Below, piece after piece: positions 1 through 13,777 of a DNA stretch of 64,000 nt (its first letter is position 1; every line of letters begins with the position of its first letter). Where the stretch lies: NCBI GenBank assembly GCA_014359765.1, contig JACIYT010000010.1, positions 1-64,000 of the forward strand, read 5' to 3'. The notes beneath the pieces were generated by a model. It did not search any database. It had not been told where the DNA came from and worked only from the letters and a program-made list of their open reading frames with translations. The stretch is from Roseovarius sp. (GTDB lineage Bacteria > Pseudomonadota > Alphaproteobacteria > Rhodobacterales > Rhodobacteraceae). A program made the translations under genes and the position numbers.

Positions 1-80
1 CCGCCGCCAGCGTCATGGGCGCACGTCGTCGGGGCCGCGGCCTCCGTAGCGCCTGTCATCTCGTTCGTTCTGTCAGTCAT
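1..80 (-). CDS. possible 5' end of an unidentified gene, running off the left edge
   Basis: An ATG reads leftwards from position 80 with a GGGAG-type ribosome binding site about 7 bases upstream, and the frame stays open to the window edge (26 codons, polar and alanine/threonine rich at the start). The piece is too short to recognise. A real gene start is plausible because an AT-richer intergenic stretch lies upstream of it. Confidence 0.3.
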   Translation of the reverse strand, partial: MTDRTNEMTGATEAAAPTTCAHDAGG

Positions 81-400
81 GTTCTACTCCCGTTCCTGTC
101 GGAAATAGCGCTCGCGACTGTCTCAGAAAACCGTGCCCAAACCCAGAACTCATTCTACCTCTGGTTGCCTGCATAGTGCCAAGTGGAACTGGAGCAATTG
201 TGACTGACATGGGATTTGTCACACACGACATAATGATTATCGAAGGTGATAGCTCAGGTTGTCGGGGAAACATCCCGATGGAGGCCCTTAAGAGCAGGTA
301 AGGGTCCCGGAGAGCCGTTCTAGTGTTCCACACCTGACACAACGTGCCTGCCTCTGCGCGGTCACCCTTCGTGACTGCGTGCCGCCGGTCACCAAGCCGT

Positions 401-525
401 GCAGCGCCCGACCGCGGGTGGGCGCAAGAACGCGCGTGGTCCTCAATTTATGGTGCCAGATACTGCAACGGCTGAGCGGACGTTGACGTGGTAAAAGCGC
501 CCGCCGGGGGGCGGTCGGGCGCTGC
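401..525. repeat. perfect 15-base inverted repeat with a 95-base spacer
   Basis: GCAGCGCCCGACCGC at 401-415 is exactly repeated in reverse complement at 511-525. The match does not extend outward or inward. The distance is too long for a simple terminator. It could be the ends of a small decayed element or a long-range RNA stem. Confidence 0.6.
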
Positions 526-630
526 GCGGCGGCGCGTGCCGCGCCGTGATTCCGCGCATTTGGAGCAAACCCTGAACGCCCGCACCGGGCCATTCCGAAG
601 CGCCTCGTGCACCGCAGCCCGCTGCATCCT

Positions 631-668
631 ATGCGGCGCCCTCATTGGGCACCATCCGTCAGATGTCG
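631..668 (+). repeat. dispersed intergenic repeat, copy A
   Basis: About 32 of 38 bases match the sequence at 38291-38328 in the same orientation, including a shared 13-base block CATCCGTCAGATG at 653-665. Both copies lie outside genes. The shared block has short CATC/GATG arms. Confidence 0.6.
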
Positions 669-896
669 AACACTGGGCTGATTAAACGGCCATACCCCCA
701 GCCGCCCAAAGCTCCCTCCCAGGCTCGGGCGCGGCCCTCGACGCGGGGCTCCGGGCACGTGACAGGAACAATTCCCCCGGCAAGGGCTGCCCTGAGCCCT
801 TTTTCGGCGCCCTGTCAGGGTGCCGCGCGGCCTTTCCCTTTGGCGGCGGGGGGCCTATAGGTGCCGGGTCATCCACCCTTTCCCGGACCCCTGCCC

Positions 897-1409
897 ATGA
901 CCTGCGCGCTCTGTTCTGCCGATACGCCCCTGACCGATACCCCCGTGCCGGGCGGCCCGGACGGGGCACGCGCCGCGCTCTGTGCCACCTGCGCCGAGCA
1001 GATCACCGGCACGCCGGACCCCGACCACTGGCGCTGTCTGGCGTCGTCGATGTGGTCCGAGGATCCGGCCACGCAGGTTCTGGCTGCGCGGATGCTGGCA
1101 CGGCTCTCGGATCACGACTGGGCGCGCGATCTGGCCGATCAGCTCTGGCTCGACGACGCGACCCGCGCCTGGGCCGGGAACGTGCCGCAGGATAGCGGCC
1201 ACCGCGACAGCAACGGCGTGGCCCTCGCACAGGGCGATACGGTGGTGCTGATCAAGGACCTGCCCGTGAAGGGCGCCAATTTCACCGCCAAGCGCGGCAC
1301 CGCCGTGCGCGGCATCTCTCTTGTCGCCGACAACCCGGCCCATATCGAGGGCCGCGTCGAGGGTCAGCGCATCGTGATCCTCACCGAGTTCGTGAAAAAG
1401 CGCGGCTGA
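897..1409 (+). CDS. phnA: PhnA/YjdM-family zinc-ribbon protein
   Basis: The 170-residue product matches the PhnA family. It has an N-terminal zinc ribbon with CxxC pairs at Cys3/Cys6 and Cys29/Cys32, and the conserved C-terminal core around residues 110-165 (DSNG, DTVVLIKDLPVKG, KRGT, HIEG, VILTEFVKK). The name comes from its E. coli position near phosphonate genes; a direct role in phosphonate breakdown is not established. The ATG at 897 fits homologues, which begin just before the first CxxC. A GTG at 861 in the same frame has a better G-rich ribosome binding site and would add 12 residues. Confidence 0.85.
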   Translation: MTCALCSADTPLTDTPVPGGPDGARAALCATCAEQITGTPDPDHWRCLASSMWSEDPATQVLAARMLARLSDHDWARDLADQLWLDDATRAWAGNVPQDSGHRDSNGVALAQGDTVVLIKDLPVKGANFTAKRGTAVRGISLVADNPAHIEGRVEGQRIVILTEFVKKRG

Positions 1410-1452
1410 CCCGTGGCGCGCGGGCGTTCAGGCCTGGCCCCGATGCGCGGCA

Positions 1453-2559
1453 TCAGGCATCCGCATCACCCGGCATATGCCGCCCGCTGCCGATATCGGC
1501 GGGGGCCACGGCGACCGATTTGAGGATGGCGTGACAGGTCTGCCCGGGCGCGAGGCCCAGGGCCGCGACCGAACGCCGGGTGACGCGCGCGCTCAGCCGC
1601 TCCTCGCCCATCGCCAGCACCACCAGCGCGGCCGGCCCCCGGCCGGGGCGGATCTCGGCGATGGTGCCGCGCAGCACGTTGAGCGCCGACAGGCCGGACG
1701 GCGCCTCGCGCGCCAGGATCACCTCGTTGGCCGCGATCCGCACGCGGATCTGCGTGCCCGGCGCCTCGGGCACACGCGGCAGAAGAAGCGGCCCCGCCGC
1801 GGTGGCCAGCTCGCTCAGCCCGTCGGCGTGATGGGCGCTCACACGGGCGCGCAGGACGGAGGCAATGTCGCGCACACCGACTGCGGCGACATCGCCCAGC
1901 ACCCGGGCCGGGCTTCCCATGGCCACCACCCGCCCCTCGCGCAGCGCGATCACCGTGGTGGCCAGGCGCGCCACCTCGGCCGAGGCATGGCTCACATAAA
2001 GGATCGGCACCGACACCTCGTCGCGCAGCCGCTCGAAATAGGGCAGGATCTCGGCCTTGCGCGCCTCGTCGAGCGCCGCCAGCGGCTCATCGGCAAGGAT
2101 CAGCCGTGGTGCCGCCAGAAGCGCGCGCCCGATGGCCACCCGGCTCTTCTCGCCACCCGAGAGCGTGCCGGGACGGCGGCGCAGCAAGTGGCCGATTCCC
2201 AGAAGCTCGACCACGCGATCGAGGCTCTCGGGCCGACTGTCGCGCGGCGCGAACCAGCGCCCATATGCGAGGTTCTGCCGAACGCTCAGATGCGGAAACA
2301 GCCGCCCCTCCTGAAACACATAGCCGATCCGGCGGCGATGCGGCGGCAGGCAATGCCCCGCCCCGGTGTCGAGCAATGTCCAGTCACCCACCGCGATGCG
2401 CCCCGAATCGGGGCGCAGGAGGCCCGCAACGGCATTGACCAGCGTGGTCTTGCCCGAGCCGGACGGCCCGAAGAGCACCGTCACGCCCGGCGGGGCCGCA
2501 ACATCGACATCGAGGGCAAAGCCCCCGAATCGGTGCCGGACCTGCAACGCCAGCGTCAT
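1453..2559 (-). CDS. modC: molybdate ABC transporter ATP-binding protein ModC
   Basis: This 368-residue ATPase powers high-affinity molybdate import with ModA and ModB. It has Walker A GPSGSGKTT at 31-39, a Q-loop around residue 83, the ABC signature LSGGE at 133-137 and Walker B LILADEP at 153-159. The C-terminal third resembles the TOBE/Mop-type regulatory domain of ModC. The ATG overlaps the modB stop (ATGA), so the two are translationally coupled. The same frame stays open far upstream inside modB, but that part is a shadow. Confidence 0.95.
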   Translation of the reverse strand: MTLALQVRHRFGGFALDVDVAAPPGVTVLFGPSGSGKTTLVNAVAGLLRPDSGRIAVGDWTLLDTGAGHCLPPHRRRIGYVFQEGRLFPHLSVRQNLAYGRWFAPRDSRPESLDRVVELLGIGHLLRRRPGTLSGGEKSRVAIGRALLAAPRLILADEPLAALDEARKAEILPYFERLRDEVSVPILYVSHASAEVARLATTVIALREGRVVAMGSPARVLGDVAAVGVRDIASVLRARVSAHHADGLSELATAAGPLLLPRVPEAPGTQIRVRIAANEVILAREAPSGLSALNVLRGTIAEIRPGRGPAALVVLAMGEERLSARVTRRSVAALGLAPGQTCHAILKSVAVAPADIGSGRHMPGDADA

Positions 2560-3266
2560 CTTCCCCCCACCACGCGGGCCACCTGCCGCGCGACGAATTC
2601 CGACAGGAGCAGCGCCGCCATGGCGATGACGATGGCGACGATCACCAGCCGCGTCGCCGCCTCCTCCCCGCCGGGGACCTGAAGGAAGGCATGAATCCCC
2701 GAGGGGATGGTCTGGGTCTGGCCGGGGATGTTGGAGACGAAGGTGATGGTCGCGCCGAATTCGCCGATTGCCTTGGCAAAGGCGAGGATCGCACCCGCGA
2801 TGATGCCGGGCAGGATCAGCGGCAGCGTGACCGTGACGAAGACCCACGGCCTTGAGGCGCCAAGCGTGCCGGCGGCGGCCTCGAGCCCGGGATCCACCGC
2901 CTCGATCGCCAGCCGGATCGCGCGCACCATCAGCGGAAAGGCCATGATGGCCGCCGCCAGCGCCGCCCCCGTCCAGCGGAAGGACAGGACGATCCCGAAC
3001 CACTGTTCGAGCCACTGTCCCAGATACCCGCGCCGCCCCATCACCAGCAACAGCAGGTAGCCCGTCACCACCGGCGGCAGGATCAGCGGCAGATGCACGA
3101 GACCGTTGAGCACCTGCCTGCCCGGAAATTCCCACCGTGCCAGCGCATAGGCCGCGAGGATCCCCGGCGGCAGGCTCACGAGCGTCGCCCAGAACGAGAC
3201 CCGGAGCGACAGCCGCACCGCCGCCCACTCGGCCGGGCCGAGCCAGTTCGCCAGGTCAGCCCCCAT
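2556..3266 (-). CDS. modB: molybdate ABC transporter permease ModB
   Basis: A 236-residue inner-membrane permease with about five hydrophobic helices. The binding-protein-dependent transport EAA loop lies near residues 125-145 (EAAAGTLGASRPWVF), where ModC docks. The motif KAIGEFGATITFVSNIPGQTQT is typical of ModB. The ATG at 3266 shares one base with the modA stop codon, which supports this start over the longer open frame. It lies between modA and modC in one operon. Confidence 0.95.
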   Translation of the reverse strand: MGADLANWLGPAEWAAVRLSLRVSFWATLVSLPPGILAAYALARWEFPGRQVLNGLVHLPLILPPVVTGYLLLLVMGRRGYLGQWLEQWFGIVLSFRWTGAALAAAIMAFPLMVRAIRLAIEAVDPGLEAAAGTLGASRPWVFVTVTLPLILPGIIAGAILAFAKAIGEFGATITFVSNIPGQTQTIPSGIHAFLQVPGGEEAATRLVIVAIVIAMAALLLSEFVARQVARVVGGR

Positions 3267-4045
3267 CAGTCGGGAACGCGAAATCCGAACCGCTGCCAGA
3301 TGGCGCGCGCGGCATCGGAGGTCATGAAATCGAGAAAGGCCACCGCCACGTGGCTTGTGCTCTGCGCGGTGATGGCTGCGGGATGGGTGATCGGCGCATG
3401 GCTGCCTTCGGGGAAGGTGCCGATGACGGTCACGTTCTGTGCGACGGCGGCATCGGTGGCATAGACGATCCCGAGCGGCGCCTCGCCCTGCGCGACAAAG
3501 GCCAGCGCGCTGCGCACGTTGTCGGACTGCGCGACCAGCGGCGCGACCTCCTCCCAAAGCCCCAGCGCCGTCAGCGCGGCCTTGCCATAGATGCCGGCGG
3601 GCACGGCATCGACCAGCGCCATCGACAGCCGCCCGCCGTCGAGCATCCCGACCAGATCGAGGCTTTCGTCGATGGTCACGGGCGCGGCGCCCTCGCCATG
3701 GGCGATCAGCACCAGCGTGTTGCCGAGGATGTCGCGGCGCGTGCCCTCGCGCAGGTCGCCCGAGGCCGCGAGTGTGTCCATCCAGTCAACGCTCGCCGAG
3801 ATGAAGACATCCGCCGGCGCGCCCTGCTGGATCTGCCGCGCGAGCGCCGAGCTTCCGGCAAAGGAGGTGGTGACCCGGTGGCCGGTGGCATCGGCCCAGG
3901 CCTCGGCCACGGCGCCGAGCGCGTCGGTGAGGCTCGCGGCGGCAAAGATCGTGACCTCATCGGCGGCGGCACGCGGGGGCGCGAGGGTCACCGCCAGAAT
4001 CGGCAGAAGGGCAAGCAGCGCCCTGCGGGCATGTCGCAGGATCAT
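3266..4045 (-). CDS. modA: molybdate-binding periplasmic protein ModA
   Basis: A 259-residue substrate-binding protein. An N-terminal Sec signal peptide (arginines, then a leucine-rich core, AAA at the likely cleavage site near residue 28) precedes the mature start DEVTIFAAASLTDAL, a hallmark of ModA. Conserved blocks FAGSSALARQI and APADVFISA follow. The ATG at 4045 has GGGAG 5-6 bases upstream and begins a proper signal peptide; the frame is open 37 codons further up without support. First gene of modABC, downstream of a palindromic Mo-box-like site. Confidence 0.95.
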   Translation of the reverse strand: MILRHARRALLALLPILAVTLAPPRAAADEVTIFAAASLTDALGAVAEAWADATGHRVTTSFAGSSALARQIQQGAPADVFISASVDWMDTLAASGDLREGTRRDILGNTLVLIAHGEGAAPVTIDESLDLVGMLDGGRLSMALVDAVPAGIYGKAALTALGLWEEVAPLVAQSDNVRSALAFVAQGEAPLGIVYATDAAVAQNVTVIGTFPEGSHAPITHPAAITAQSTSHVAVAFLDFMTSDAARAIWQRFGFRVPD

Positions 4046-4060
4046 GGGGAACTCCCGGGT

Positions 4061-4082
4061 GATATGTTTCCAGAAATATATC
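4061..4082. promoter_or_regulatory. Mo-box-like palindrome, probable ModE operator
   Basis: A 22-base dyad (arms GATAT, then TTTC and GAAA, then ATATC) with two mismatched positions per arm. It sits 15 bases upstream of the modA start, between modA and modE. AT-rich ATAT-flanked dyads of this size upstream of modA are known ModE binding sites. Its isolation in a GC-rich stretch makes chance unlikely. Binding by the adjacent ModE is inferred. Confidence 0.75.
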
Positions 4083-4109
4083 GCAGCAGCCGCCGCCCCG
4101 ACGCAAGCG

Positions 4110-4481
4110 TTATTTTCCGTCGGGAATAGCGCGCAGGCGGGCCTCCAGCGCCGCAAGCTGCGAAGCCCCGGCGCGGGCGGCCTCTTCCTCGAACGCGCGG
4201 TAAAGCCTCAGCACCTCGCGCCCGGCCTCGGTCAGCGCCGCGCCGCCCCCGCCCGGCCCGCCGCGTGTGCTCTCGACCAGAGGCGCGCGGAACATGGCAT
4301 TGAGCGTGCCCACCAGCTCCCAGGCGCGCTTGTAGCTCATCCCCATCTCGCGCCCCGCCCCCGCGATCGAGCCGCAACGCGCGATCCGCTCCAGAAGCTC
4401 GGCCTTGCCAGGGCCGATCATTTCGTCTTCGCCAAAGACGATGCGGATGCGGAGCCGGGGGGGTCTGGTGTCGTCGCGCAT
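4110..4481 (-). CDS. modE: ModE-like molybdenum-responsive regulator, DNA-binding domain only
   Basis: A 123-residue protein matching the N-terminal winged-helix domain of ModE (LysR-type helix-turn-helix, about residues 18-75). It contains the conserved core LLERIARCGSIAGAGREMGMSYKRAWELV and a glycine-rich turn before the wing (GGPGGGGAALTEAGREVL). It ends where two-domain ModE proteins continue into the molybdate-binding TOBE domains, so it cannot sense molybdate by the usual route. The rest is helical, probably for dimerisation. The start at 4481 skips an upstream open frame that runs into the rpoC terminator. Confidence 0.85.
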   Translation of the reverse strand: MRDDTRPPRLRIRIVFGEDEMIGPGKAELLERIARCGSIAGAGREMGMSYKRAWELVGTLNAMFRAPLVESTRGGPGGGGAALTEAGREVLRLYRAFEEEAARAGASQLAALEARLRAIPDGK

Positions 4482-4549
4482 GGCGCGATCTTCGGGTGCC
4501 GGGCACGAACATGCAAGCCTCCCGGCAGCCGGGCAACGCCCGAAAGACA

Positions 4550-4580
4550 ACAGGCCCGGCCATTCGCTGGCCGGGCCTGT
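4550..4580 (-). terminator. rho-independent terminator of the rpoBC operon
   Basis: A perfect 13-base-pair GC-rich stem with a 5-base loop lies 25 bases after the rpoC stop. On the minus strand it is followed by the T-rich tract TTGTCTTTC. Confidence 0.9.
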
Positions 4581-4605
4581 CGATGTCGCGCGTTCCGCCC
4601 GACGA

Positions 4606-7600
4606 TCAATCGTCGCGGTTTTCCGGCGTGTCCACGAAGTTGTCGAACACGTCATCGGCGCTCACGTCGTCGTCGATGACCGGGGCGGCGAGCGCGGCCG
4701 CGGCCGCAGCCTCCTCGCGGCGCGCCTCGATCACGATATTGTCGCGTGCCTGCGCGACCCTCCGGATTTCCTGCGTCGCGCGCCCCGTGCCCGCCGGGAT
4801 CAGCCGCCCGACGATCACGTTTTCCTTGAGGCCCACGAGCTTGTCACGCTTGCCCTGAACCGACGCCTCGGTGAGCACGCGCGTCGTCTCCTGGAAGGAG
4901 GCCGCCGAGATGAACGACCGGGTCTGGAGCGATGCCTTGGTGATGCCCAGCAGGATCGGCTCGCCGGTGGCGGGACGACCGCCCTTGGCCTCCACCTTGG
5001 CATTGGCCTCGTCGAGCTCGATCTTGTCCACATGCTCGCCCTTGAGAAGGGTGGTGTCGCCCGAATCGCGGATCTCCCATTTCTGGAGCATCTGGCGGAC
5101 GATCACCTCGATATGCTTGTCGTTGATCTTCACGCCCTGGAGACGATAGACCTCCTGCACCTCGTCGATCATGTAATTGGCCAGCGCCTCGACCCCCATG
5201 ATGGCGAGGATGTCATGCGGCGCCGGGTTGCCGTCCATGATGTAATCGCCCCGCTGGACGAAATCGCCCTCCTGGACCGGAATGTGCTTGCCCTTGGGGA
5301 CCATGTATTCGACCGGCGCGCGGCTTTCGTCCACGGGCTCGATGGTGATGCGGCGCTTGTTCTTGTAGTCCTTGCCAAAGCGCACATAGCCATCGGTCTC
5401 GGCGATGATCGCGTGATCCTTGGGGCGGCGCGCCTCGAACAGTTCCGCCACCCGCGGAAGACCGCCGGTGATGTCCTTGGTCTTGCCGCCCTCGCGCGGG
5501 ATGCGCGCGATGACATCGCCGGCCTCGACCTTCTGCCCGTCCTCGACCGACAGGATCGCATCCACCGACATCGCATAGGTCACCGGGTTTCCGGCATCGT
5601 TGCGCACCGGCTCACCATCCTCGCCCACGATGAAGATCTCCGGCTTGAGCTCGTTGCCACGCGGTGCCGCGCGCCAGTCGGTCACGACCTTCTGGGTCAT
5701 GCCGGTGGCCTCGTCGGTCACCTCGCGCACCGACAGGCCGGTGATCAGATCGACGAATTTCGCCGTGCCCGATTTCTCGGCGAGGATCGGCAGGGTGTAG
5801 GGATCCCATTCCAGGAGCTTCTGGCCGCGCACCACCTTGTCACCCTCGGCGACGAACAGCCGGGTGCCATATCCGACCTTGTGGCTGGCCAGCTCAACCC
5901 CGGCCTCGGAGCGGATCACCACCTTCATGTTGCGCCCCATGACCAGCGTCTCACCCCGCGAATTGACGAGGATCTGCGGGTTCTCGAAGGCGATGACGCC
6001 CTCCTGGCTCGACTCGAGGAAGGATTTCTGCCCGCCCTGCGCAACCCCGCCGATATGGAAGGTCCGCATGGTGAGCTGGGTGCCCGGCTCGCCGATCGAC
6101 TGGGCGGCGATGATCCCCACCGCCTCGCCGATATTGACCAGCGTGCCCCGCGCCAGATCGCGCCCGTAGCAGGTGGCGCAGACCCCATCCTCGGCCTCGC
6201 AGGTGAGCGGCGAGCGCAGGCGCAGCGACTGCACCGCGGACTCCTCGAGCGCATCGGCCATGCGCTCGTCGATGAGCTGGCCCTTGCGCACGAGAACGGC
6301 GCCGGTTTCGGGATCGACGATATCCTCCGCGGCCACCCGGCCAAGGCTGCGCTCGGCCAGCGAGGCGACCACCTCGCCGTCGTTCACCGCCGCCTCGACG
6401 GTGACGGCGCGCTCGGTCCCGCAATCGTGCTCGCGCACGATGCAGTCCTGCGCCACGTCCACCAGACGCCGCGTCAGGTAGCCCGAGTTGGCGGTCTTGA
6501 GCGCAGTATCCGAGAGGCCCTTGCGCGCGCCATGGGTCGAGTTGAAATATTCGAGAACGGTCAGACCTTCCTTGAAGTTCGAGATGATCGGCGTCTCGAT
6601 GATGTCGCCATTGGGCTTGGCCATCAGGCCGCGCATCCCGCCCAGCTGCTTCATCTGCGTGACCGAGCCGCGCGCGCCCGAATGGGCCATCATGTAGACG
6701 CTGTTGGGCTCCATCTCGGCGCCGGTCTCGTCGCGTCGCTCGGCCGAAATGGCCGCCATCATCGCCTCGGTGACCTTGTCGTTGCACTTCGACCAGGCAT
6801 CGACGACCTTGTTGTATTTCTCGCCCTGGGTGATGAGGCCGTCCATGTATTGCTGCTCGAAGCCCTTCACCAGCGCGCGCGTCTCCTCGACGATCGGCCA
6901 TTTCTCCTCGGGGATCACCATGTCGTCCTTGCCAAAGGAAATCCCCGCGCGGAACGCTTCGCGGAAGCCCATGGTCATGATCTGGTCACAGAAGATGACC
7001 GATTCCTTCTGGCCGCAATAGCGGTAAACCGTGTCGATGACCTGCTGCACCTCCTTCTTGCGCAGGAGGCGGTTCACGAGGCTGAACGGGGCCTTGGCAT
7101 TGGGCGGCAGCAGCGCGCCGAGCTTGGCGCGGCCCGGCGTGGTCTCGACGCGGACGAAGGTCTCGTTGCCCTCGTCGTCGATCTGCGGCACCCGCACCGT
7201 GACCTTGCTGTGCAGATGCACCTCGCCGGCGTCGAGCGCGTGCTGCACCTCCTCGAGCGAGGCAAAGACCTTGCCCTCGCCCTTCATGCCCTCGCGCATC
7301 AGCGTGACATAATAGAGGCCGAGCACCATGTCCTGCGACGGCACGATGATCGGGGCGCCGTTGGCGGGCGACAGCACGTTGTTGGTGGACATCATCAGCA
7401 CCCGCGCCTCGAGCTGCGCCTCGAGGCTGAGCGGGACGTGCACGGCCATCTGGTCGCCGTCGAAATCGGCGTTGAAGGCGGCGCAGACCAGCGGGTGAAG
7501 CTGGATCGCCTTGCCCTCGATCAGGATCGGCTCGAACGCCTGGATGCCCAGACGGTGCAGCGTCGGCGCACGGTTGAGCATGACGGGATGTTCGCGAATC

Positions 7601-8853
7601 ACCTCGTCGAGGATATCCCAGACCTCCGGACGCTCCTTCTCGACGAGCTTCTTGGCCTGCTTGACGGTGGAGGAATACCCCTTGGCCTCGAGCCGCGAAT
7701 AGATGAACGGCTTGAACAGCTCGAGCGCCATCTTTTTCGGCAGCCCGCATTGATGCAGCTTGAGCTCCGGGCCCGTCACGATCACCGAACGGCCCGAGAA
7801 ATCGACCCGCTTGCCCAGAAGGTTCTGGCGGAAACGGCCCTGCTTGCCCTTGAGCATGTCCGAGAGCGATTTGAGCGGGCGCTTGTTGGCGCCGGTGATG
7901 ACGCGGCCGCGGCGGCCGTTGTCAAAGAGCGCGTCCACCGCCTCCTGCAACATCCGCTTTTCGTTGCGCACGATGATGTCGGGCGCGCGCAGCTCGATCA
8001 GCCGCTTGAGGCGGTTGTTGCGGTTGATCACGCGGCGATAGAGATCGTTGAGATCGGAGGTGGCGAAGCGCCCCCCGTCGAGCGGCACCAGCGGCCGCAG
8101 TTCGGGCGGAATGACCGGCAGCACGGTCAGCACCATCCATTCCGGGCGGTTGCCCGATTCGATGAAGCTCTCGACCACCTTGAGGCGCTTGATGATCTTC
8201 TTGGGCTTCAATTCGCCGGTGGCTTCCTTGAGCTCCTCGCGCAGCCGCTCGGCCTCGGCCTCGAGGTCGATATTGGCGAGCATCTCGCGGATCGCCTCGG
8301 CGCCGATATTGGCGGTGAAGGCGTCCATGCCATAGGCGTCCTGCGCGTCCATGAACTCTTCTTCCGACAGCATCTGACCATAGGTCAGGTCGGTCAGGCC
8401 CGGCTCGATCACGACGTAATTCTCGAAATAGAGCACCCGCTCCAGATCGCGCAGCGTCATGTCGAGCATGAGGCCGATGCGCGACGGCAGGGATTTCAGA
8501 AACCAGATATGCGCGCAGGGCGCGGCCAGCTCGATATGGCCCATGCGCTCGCGCCGGACCTTCTGGAGCGTTACCTCGACGCCGCATTTCTCGCAGACGA
8601 CGCCGCGATATTTCATGCGCTTGTATTTGCCGCAGAGGCATTCGTAATCCTTGATCGGACCGAAGATGCGCGCGCAGAAGAGGCCGTCACGCTCGGGCTT
8701 GAACGTGCGGTAGTTGATCGTCTCGGGCTTCTTGATCTCGCCATAGGACCACGAGAGGATACGCTCGGGGCTGGCAAGGCTGATCTTGATCTCGTCGAAG
8801 ACCTTGGCAGGGGCCACCGGGTTGAACGGGTTGTTGGTGAGTTCCTGGTTCAT
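4606..8853 (-). CDS. rpoC: DNA-directed RNA polymerase subunit beta'
   Basis: The 1415-residue product is full length for the alphaproteobacterial beta' subunit, the half of the polymerase that holds the catalytic magnesium. Visible landmarks are the N-terminal zinc site (Cys72, Cys74, Cys87, Cys90), the active-site motif NADFDGDQM near residue 465, and the second zinc cluster with [13 protein letters not shown] before the C-terminal region. The ATG at 8853 follows an AAGGA ribosome binding site. It is co-transcribed with rpoB, from which it is separated by 93 bases holding two strong hairpins. The acidic, alanine-rich C-terminal tail ([15 protein letters not shown]) is normal for the group. 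Confidence 0.98.
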   Translation of the reverse strand: MNQELTNNPFNPVAPAKVFDEIKISLASPERILSWSYGEIKKPETINYRTFKPERDGLFCARIFGPIKDYECLCGKYKRMKYRGVVCEKCGVEVTLQKVRRERMGHIELAAPCAHIWFLKSLPSRIGLMLDMTLRDLERVLYFENYVVIEPGLTDLTYGQMLSEEEFMDAQDAYGMDAFTANIGAEAIREMLANIDLEAEAERLREELKEATGELKPKKIIKRLKVVESFIESGNRPEWMVLTVLPVIPPELRPLVPLDGGRFATSDLNDLYRRVINRNNRLKRLIELRAPDIIVRNEKRMLQEAVDALFDNGRRGRVITGANKRPLKSLSDMLKGKQGRFRQNLLGKRVDFSGRSVIVTGPELKLHQCGLPKKMALELFKPFIYSRLEAKGYSSTVKQAKKLVEKERPEVWDILDEVIREHPVMLNRAPTLHRLGIQAFEPILIEGKAIQLHPLVCAAFNADFDGDQMAVHVPLSLEAQLEARVLMMSTNNVLSPANGAPIIVPSQDMVLGLYYVTLMREGMKGEGKVFASLEEVQHALDAGEVHLHSKVTVRVPQIDDEGNETFVRVETTPGRAKLGALLPPNAKAPFSLVNRLLRKKEVQQVIDTVYRYCGQKESVIFCDQIMTMGFREAFRAGISFGKDDMVIPEEKWPIVEETRALVKGFEQQYMDGLITQGEKYNKVVDAWSKCNDKVTEAMMAAISAERRDETGAEMEPNSVYMMAHSGARGSVTQMKQLGGMRGLMAKPNGDIIETPIISNFKEGLTVLEYFNSTHGARKGLSDTALKTANSGYLTRRLVDVAQDCIVREHDCGTERAVTVEAAVNDGEVVASLAERSLGRVAAEDIVDPETGAVLVRKGQLIDERMADALEESAVQSLRLRSPLTCEAEDGVCATCYGRDLARGTLVNIGEAVGIIAAQSIGEPGTQLTMRTFHIGGVAQGGQKSFLESSQEGVIAFENPQILVNSRGETLVMGRNMKVVIRSEAGVELASHKVGYGTRLFVAEGDKVVRGQKLLEWDPYTLPILAEKSGTAKFVDLITGLSVREVTDEATGMTQKVVTDWRAAPRGNELKPEIFIVGEDGEPVRNDAGNPVTYAMSVDAILSVEDGQKVEAGDVIARIPREGGKTKDITGGLPRVAELFEARRPKDHAIIAETDGYVRFGKDYKNKRRITIEPVDESRAPVEYMVPKGKHIPVQEGDFVQRGDYIMDGNPAPHDILAIMGVEALANYMIDEVQEVYRLQGVKINDKHIEVIVRQMLQKWEIRDSGDTTLLKGEHVDKIELDEANAKVEAKGGRPATGEPILLGITKASLQTRSFISAASFQETTRVLTEASVQGKRDKLVGLKENVIVGRLIPAGTGRATQEIRRVAQARDNIVIEARREEAAAAAALAAPVIDDDVSADDVFDNFVDTPENRDD

Positions 8854-8892
8854 TGTCTGATCCTTGAAGGCTGGCAGAGGGGGGGACGGGGG

Positions 8893-8944
8893 CCCGGATT
8901 TTTCTCCGAAAAATCCGGGGCAGAATTTTCGATGAAAATTCTGC
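8893..8944. repeat. two consecutive hairpins in the rpoB-rpoC spacer
   Basis: Hairpin 1 has 11-base arms at 8893-8903 and 8909-8919 (CCCGGATTTTT type). Hairpin 2 has 11-base arms at 8920-8930 and 8934-8944 (GCAGAATTTTC type) and abuts hairpin 1 directly. Both are perfect. They occupy most of the spacer and end 2 bases before the rpoB stop codon region. Short AT-cored stems of this kind recur between genes in Rhodobacteraceae. A role in RNA processing or in adjusting rpoC expression is inferred. Confidence 0.75.
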
Positions 8945-8946
8945 GC

Positions 8947-13083
<4,137 letters not shown>

Positions 13084-13261
13084 GTCGATCTTACCTTTCG
13101 TGTCTCACCGGCCACGGTCGCTGTCGGGCACCAGCGCCGCGAGCCTCAGAGAGGGCGGGGGCGATCCATTCCCGGCCGTCGTCCCGATGACGGCCTCCCG
13201 ATCGCGTGAACCTCGCCTGAGAGAACCCCCGGCACGCGCGGGGCCTCTCCGAGACAGGTTC

Positions 13262-13291
13262 GGCCAGACCCGGGATACCCCGGATCTGGCC
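13262..13291 (-). terminator. attenuator-like hairpin between rplL and rpoB
   Basis: A GGCCAGA/CCGGG stem (12 of 13 positions paired) lies about 32 bases after the rplL stop and has no strong T tract. A leaky terminator here that lowers rpoBC relative to ribosomal protein synthesis is known in E. coli; the same role here is inferred from position. Confidence 0.6.
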
Positions 13292-13322
13292 TTGTCGCAT
13301 CATTCTGCCCGGCGGGCAGCGA

Positions 13323-13706
13323 TCACTTGAGCTCGACCTCGGCGCCGGCTGCTTCCAGCTTGCCCTTGATCTCTTCGGCTTCGGCCTTGGAAACCTGCTC
13401 CTTGACGGCCTTGCCGCCGGCTTCCACCAGGTCCTTGGCTTCCTTGAGGCCAAGGCCGGTGATGGCGCGGACTTCCTTGATGACGTTGATCTTCGACGCA
13501 CCGGCCGATTTCAGGATCACGTCGAATTCGGTCTGCTCTTCGGCAGCCGCGCCACCGGCATCGCCCGCGGCGGGGCCGGCGACCATGACAGCACCGCCGG
13601 CGGCGGGCTCGATGCCATACTCATCCTTCAGGATGGTTTTCAGTTCCTGTGCTTCGAGAAGGGTCAGATTGACAATCTCTTCCGCGAGTTTCTTCAGATC
13701 AGCCAT
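13323..13706 (-). CDS. rplL: 50S ribosomal protein L7/L12
   Basis: A 127-residue acidic stalk protein. The N-terminal dimerisation helices ([22 protein letters not shown]) are followed by an alanine/glycine-rich hinge around residues 40-55. The globular C-terminal domain has the elongation-factor binding surface ([24 protein letters not shown]). Length and order are normal. It is transcribed after rplJ with a 71-base gap. Four L7/L12 copies bind L10 on the ribosome. Confidence 0.97.
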   Translation of the reverse strand: MADLKKLAEEIVNLTLLEAQELKTILKDEYGIEPAAGGAVMVAGPAAGDAGGAAAEEQTEFDVILKSAGASKINVIKEVRAITGLGLKEAKDLVEAGGKAVKEQVSKAEAEEIKGKLEAAGAEVELK

Positions 13707-13777
13707 TGTTCAGCTCTTTCCGTAACTTGATGTGTTCCAACGTCGGGGACGACCCCACACGCGTGTGACAGTTTGCC

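Larger units (their letters stand above)
81..896. other. intergenic stretch with no recognisable gene
   Basis: No frame here encodes a protein I recognise. Roughly 100-300 is clearly less GC-rich than the rest of the window and may carry promoters. The stretch contains a perfect 15-base inverted repeat (401-415 and 511-525) and one copy of a dispersed repeat (631-668), both listed separately. Confidence 0.6.

Noticed and set aside
199-223. TGTGAC-N13-GTCACA as a CRP site
   Set aside because: The spacer is 13 rather than 6, and no gene start with fitting position follows.
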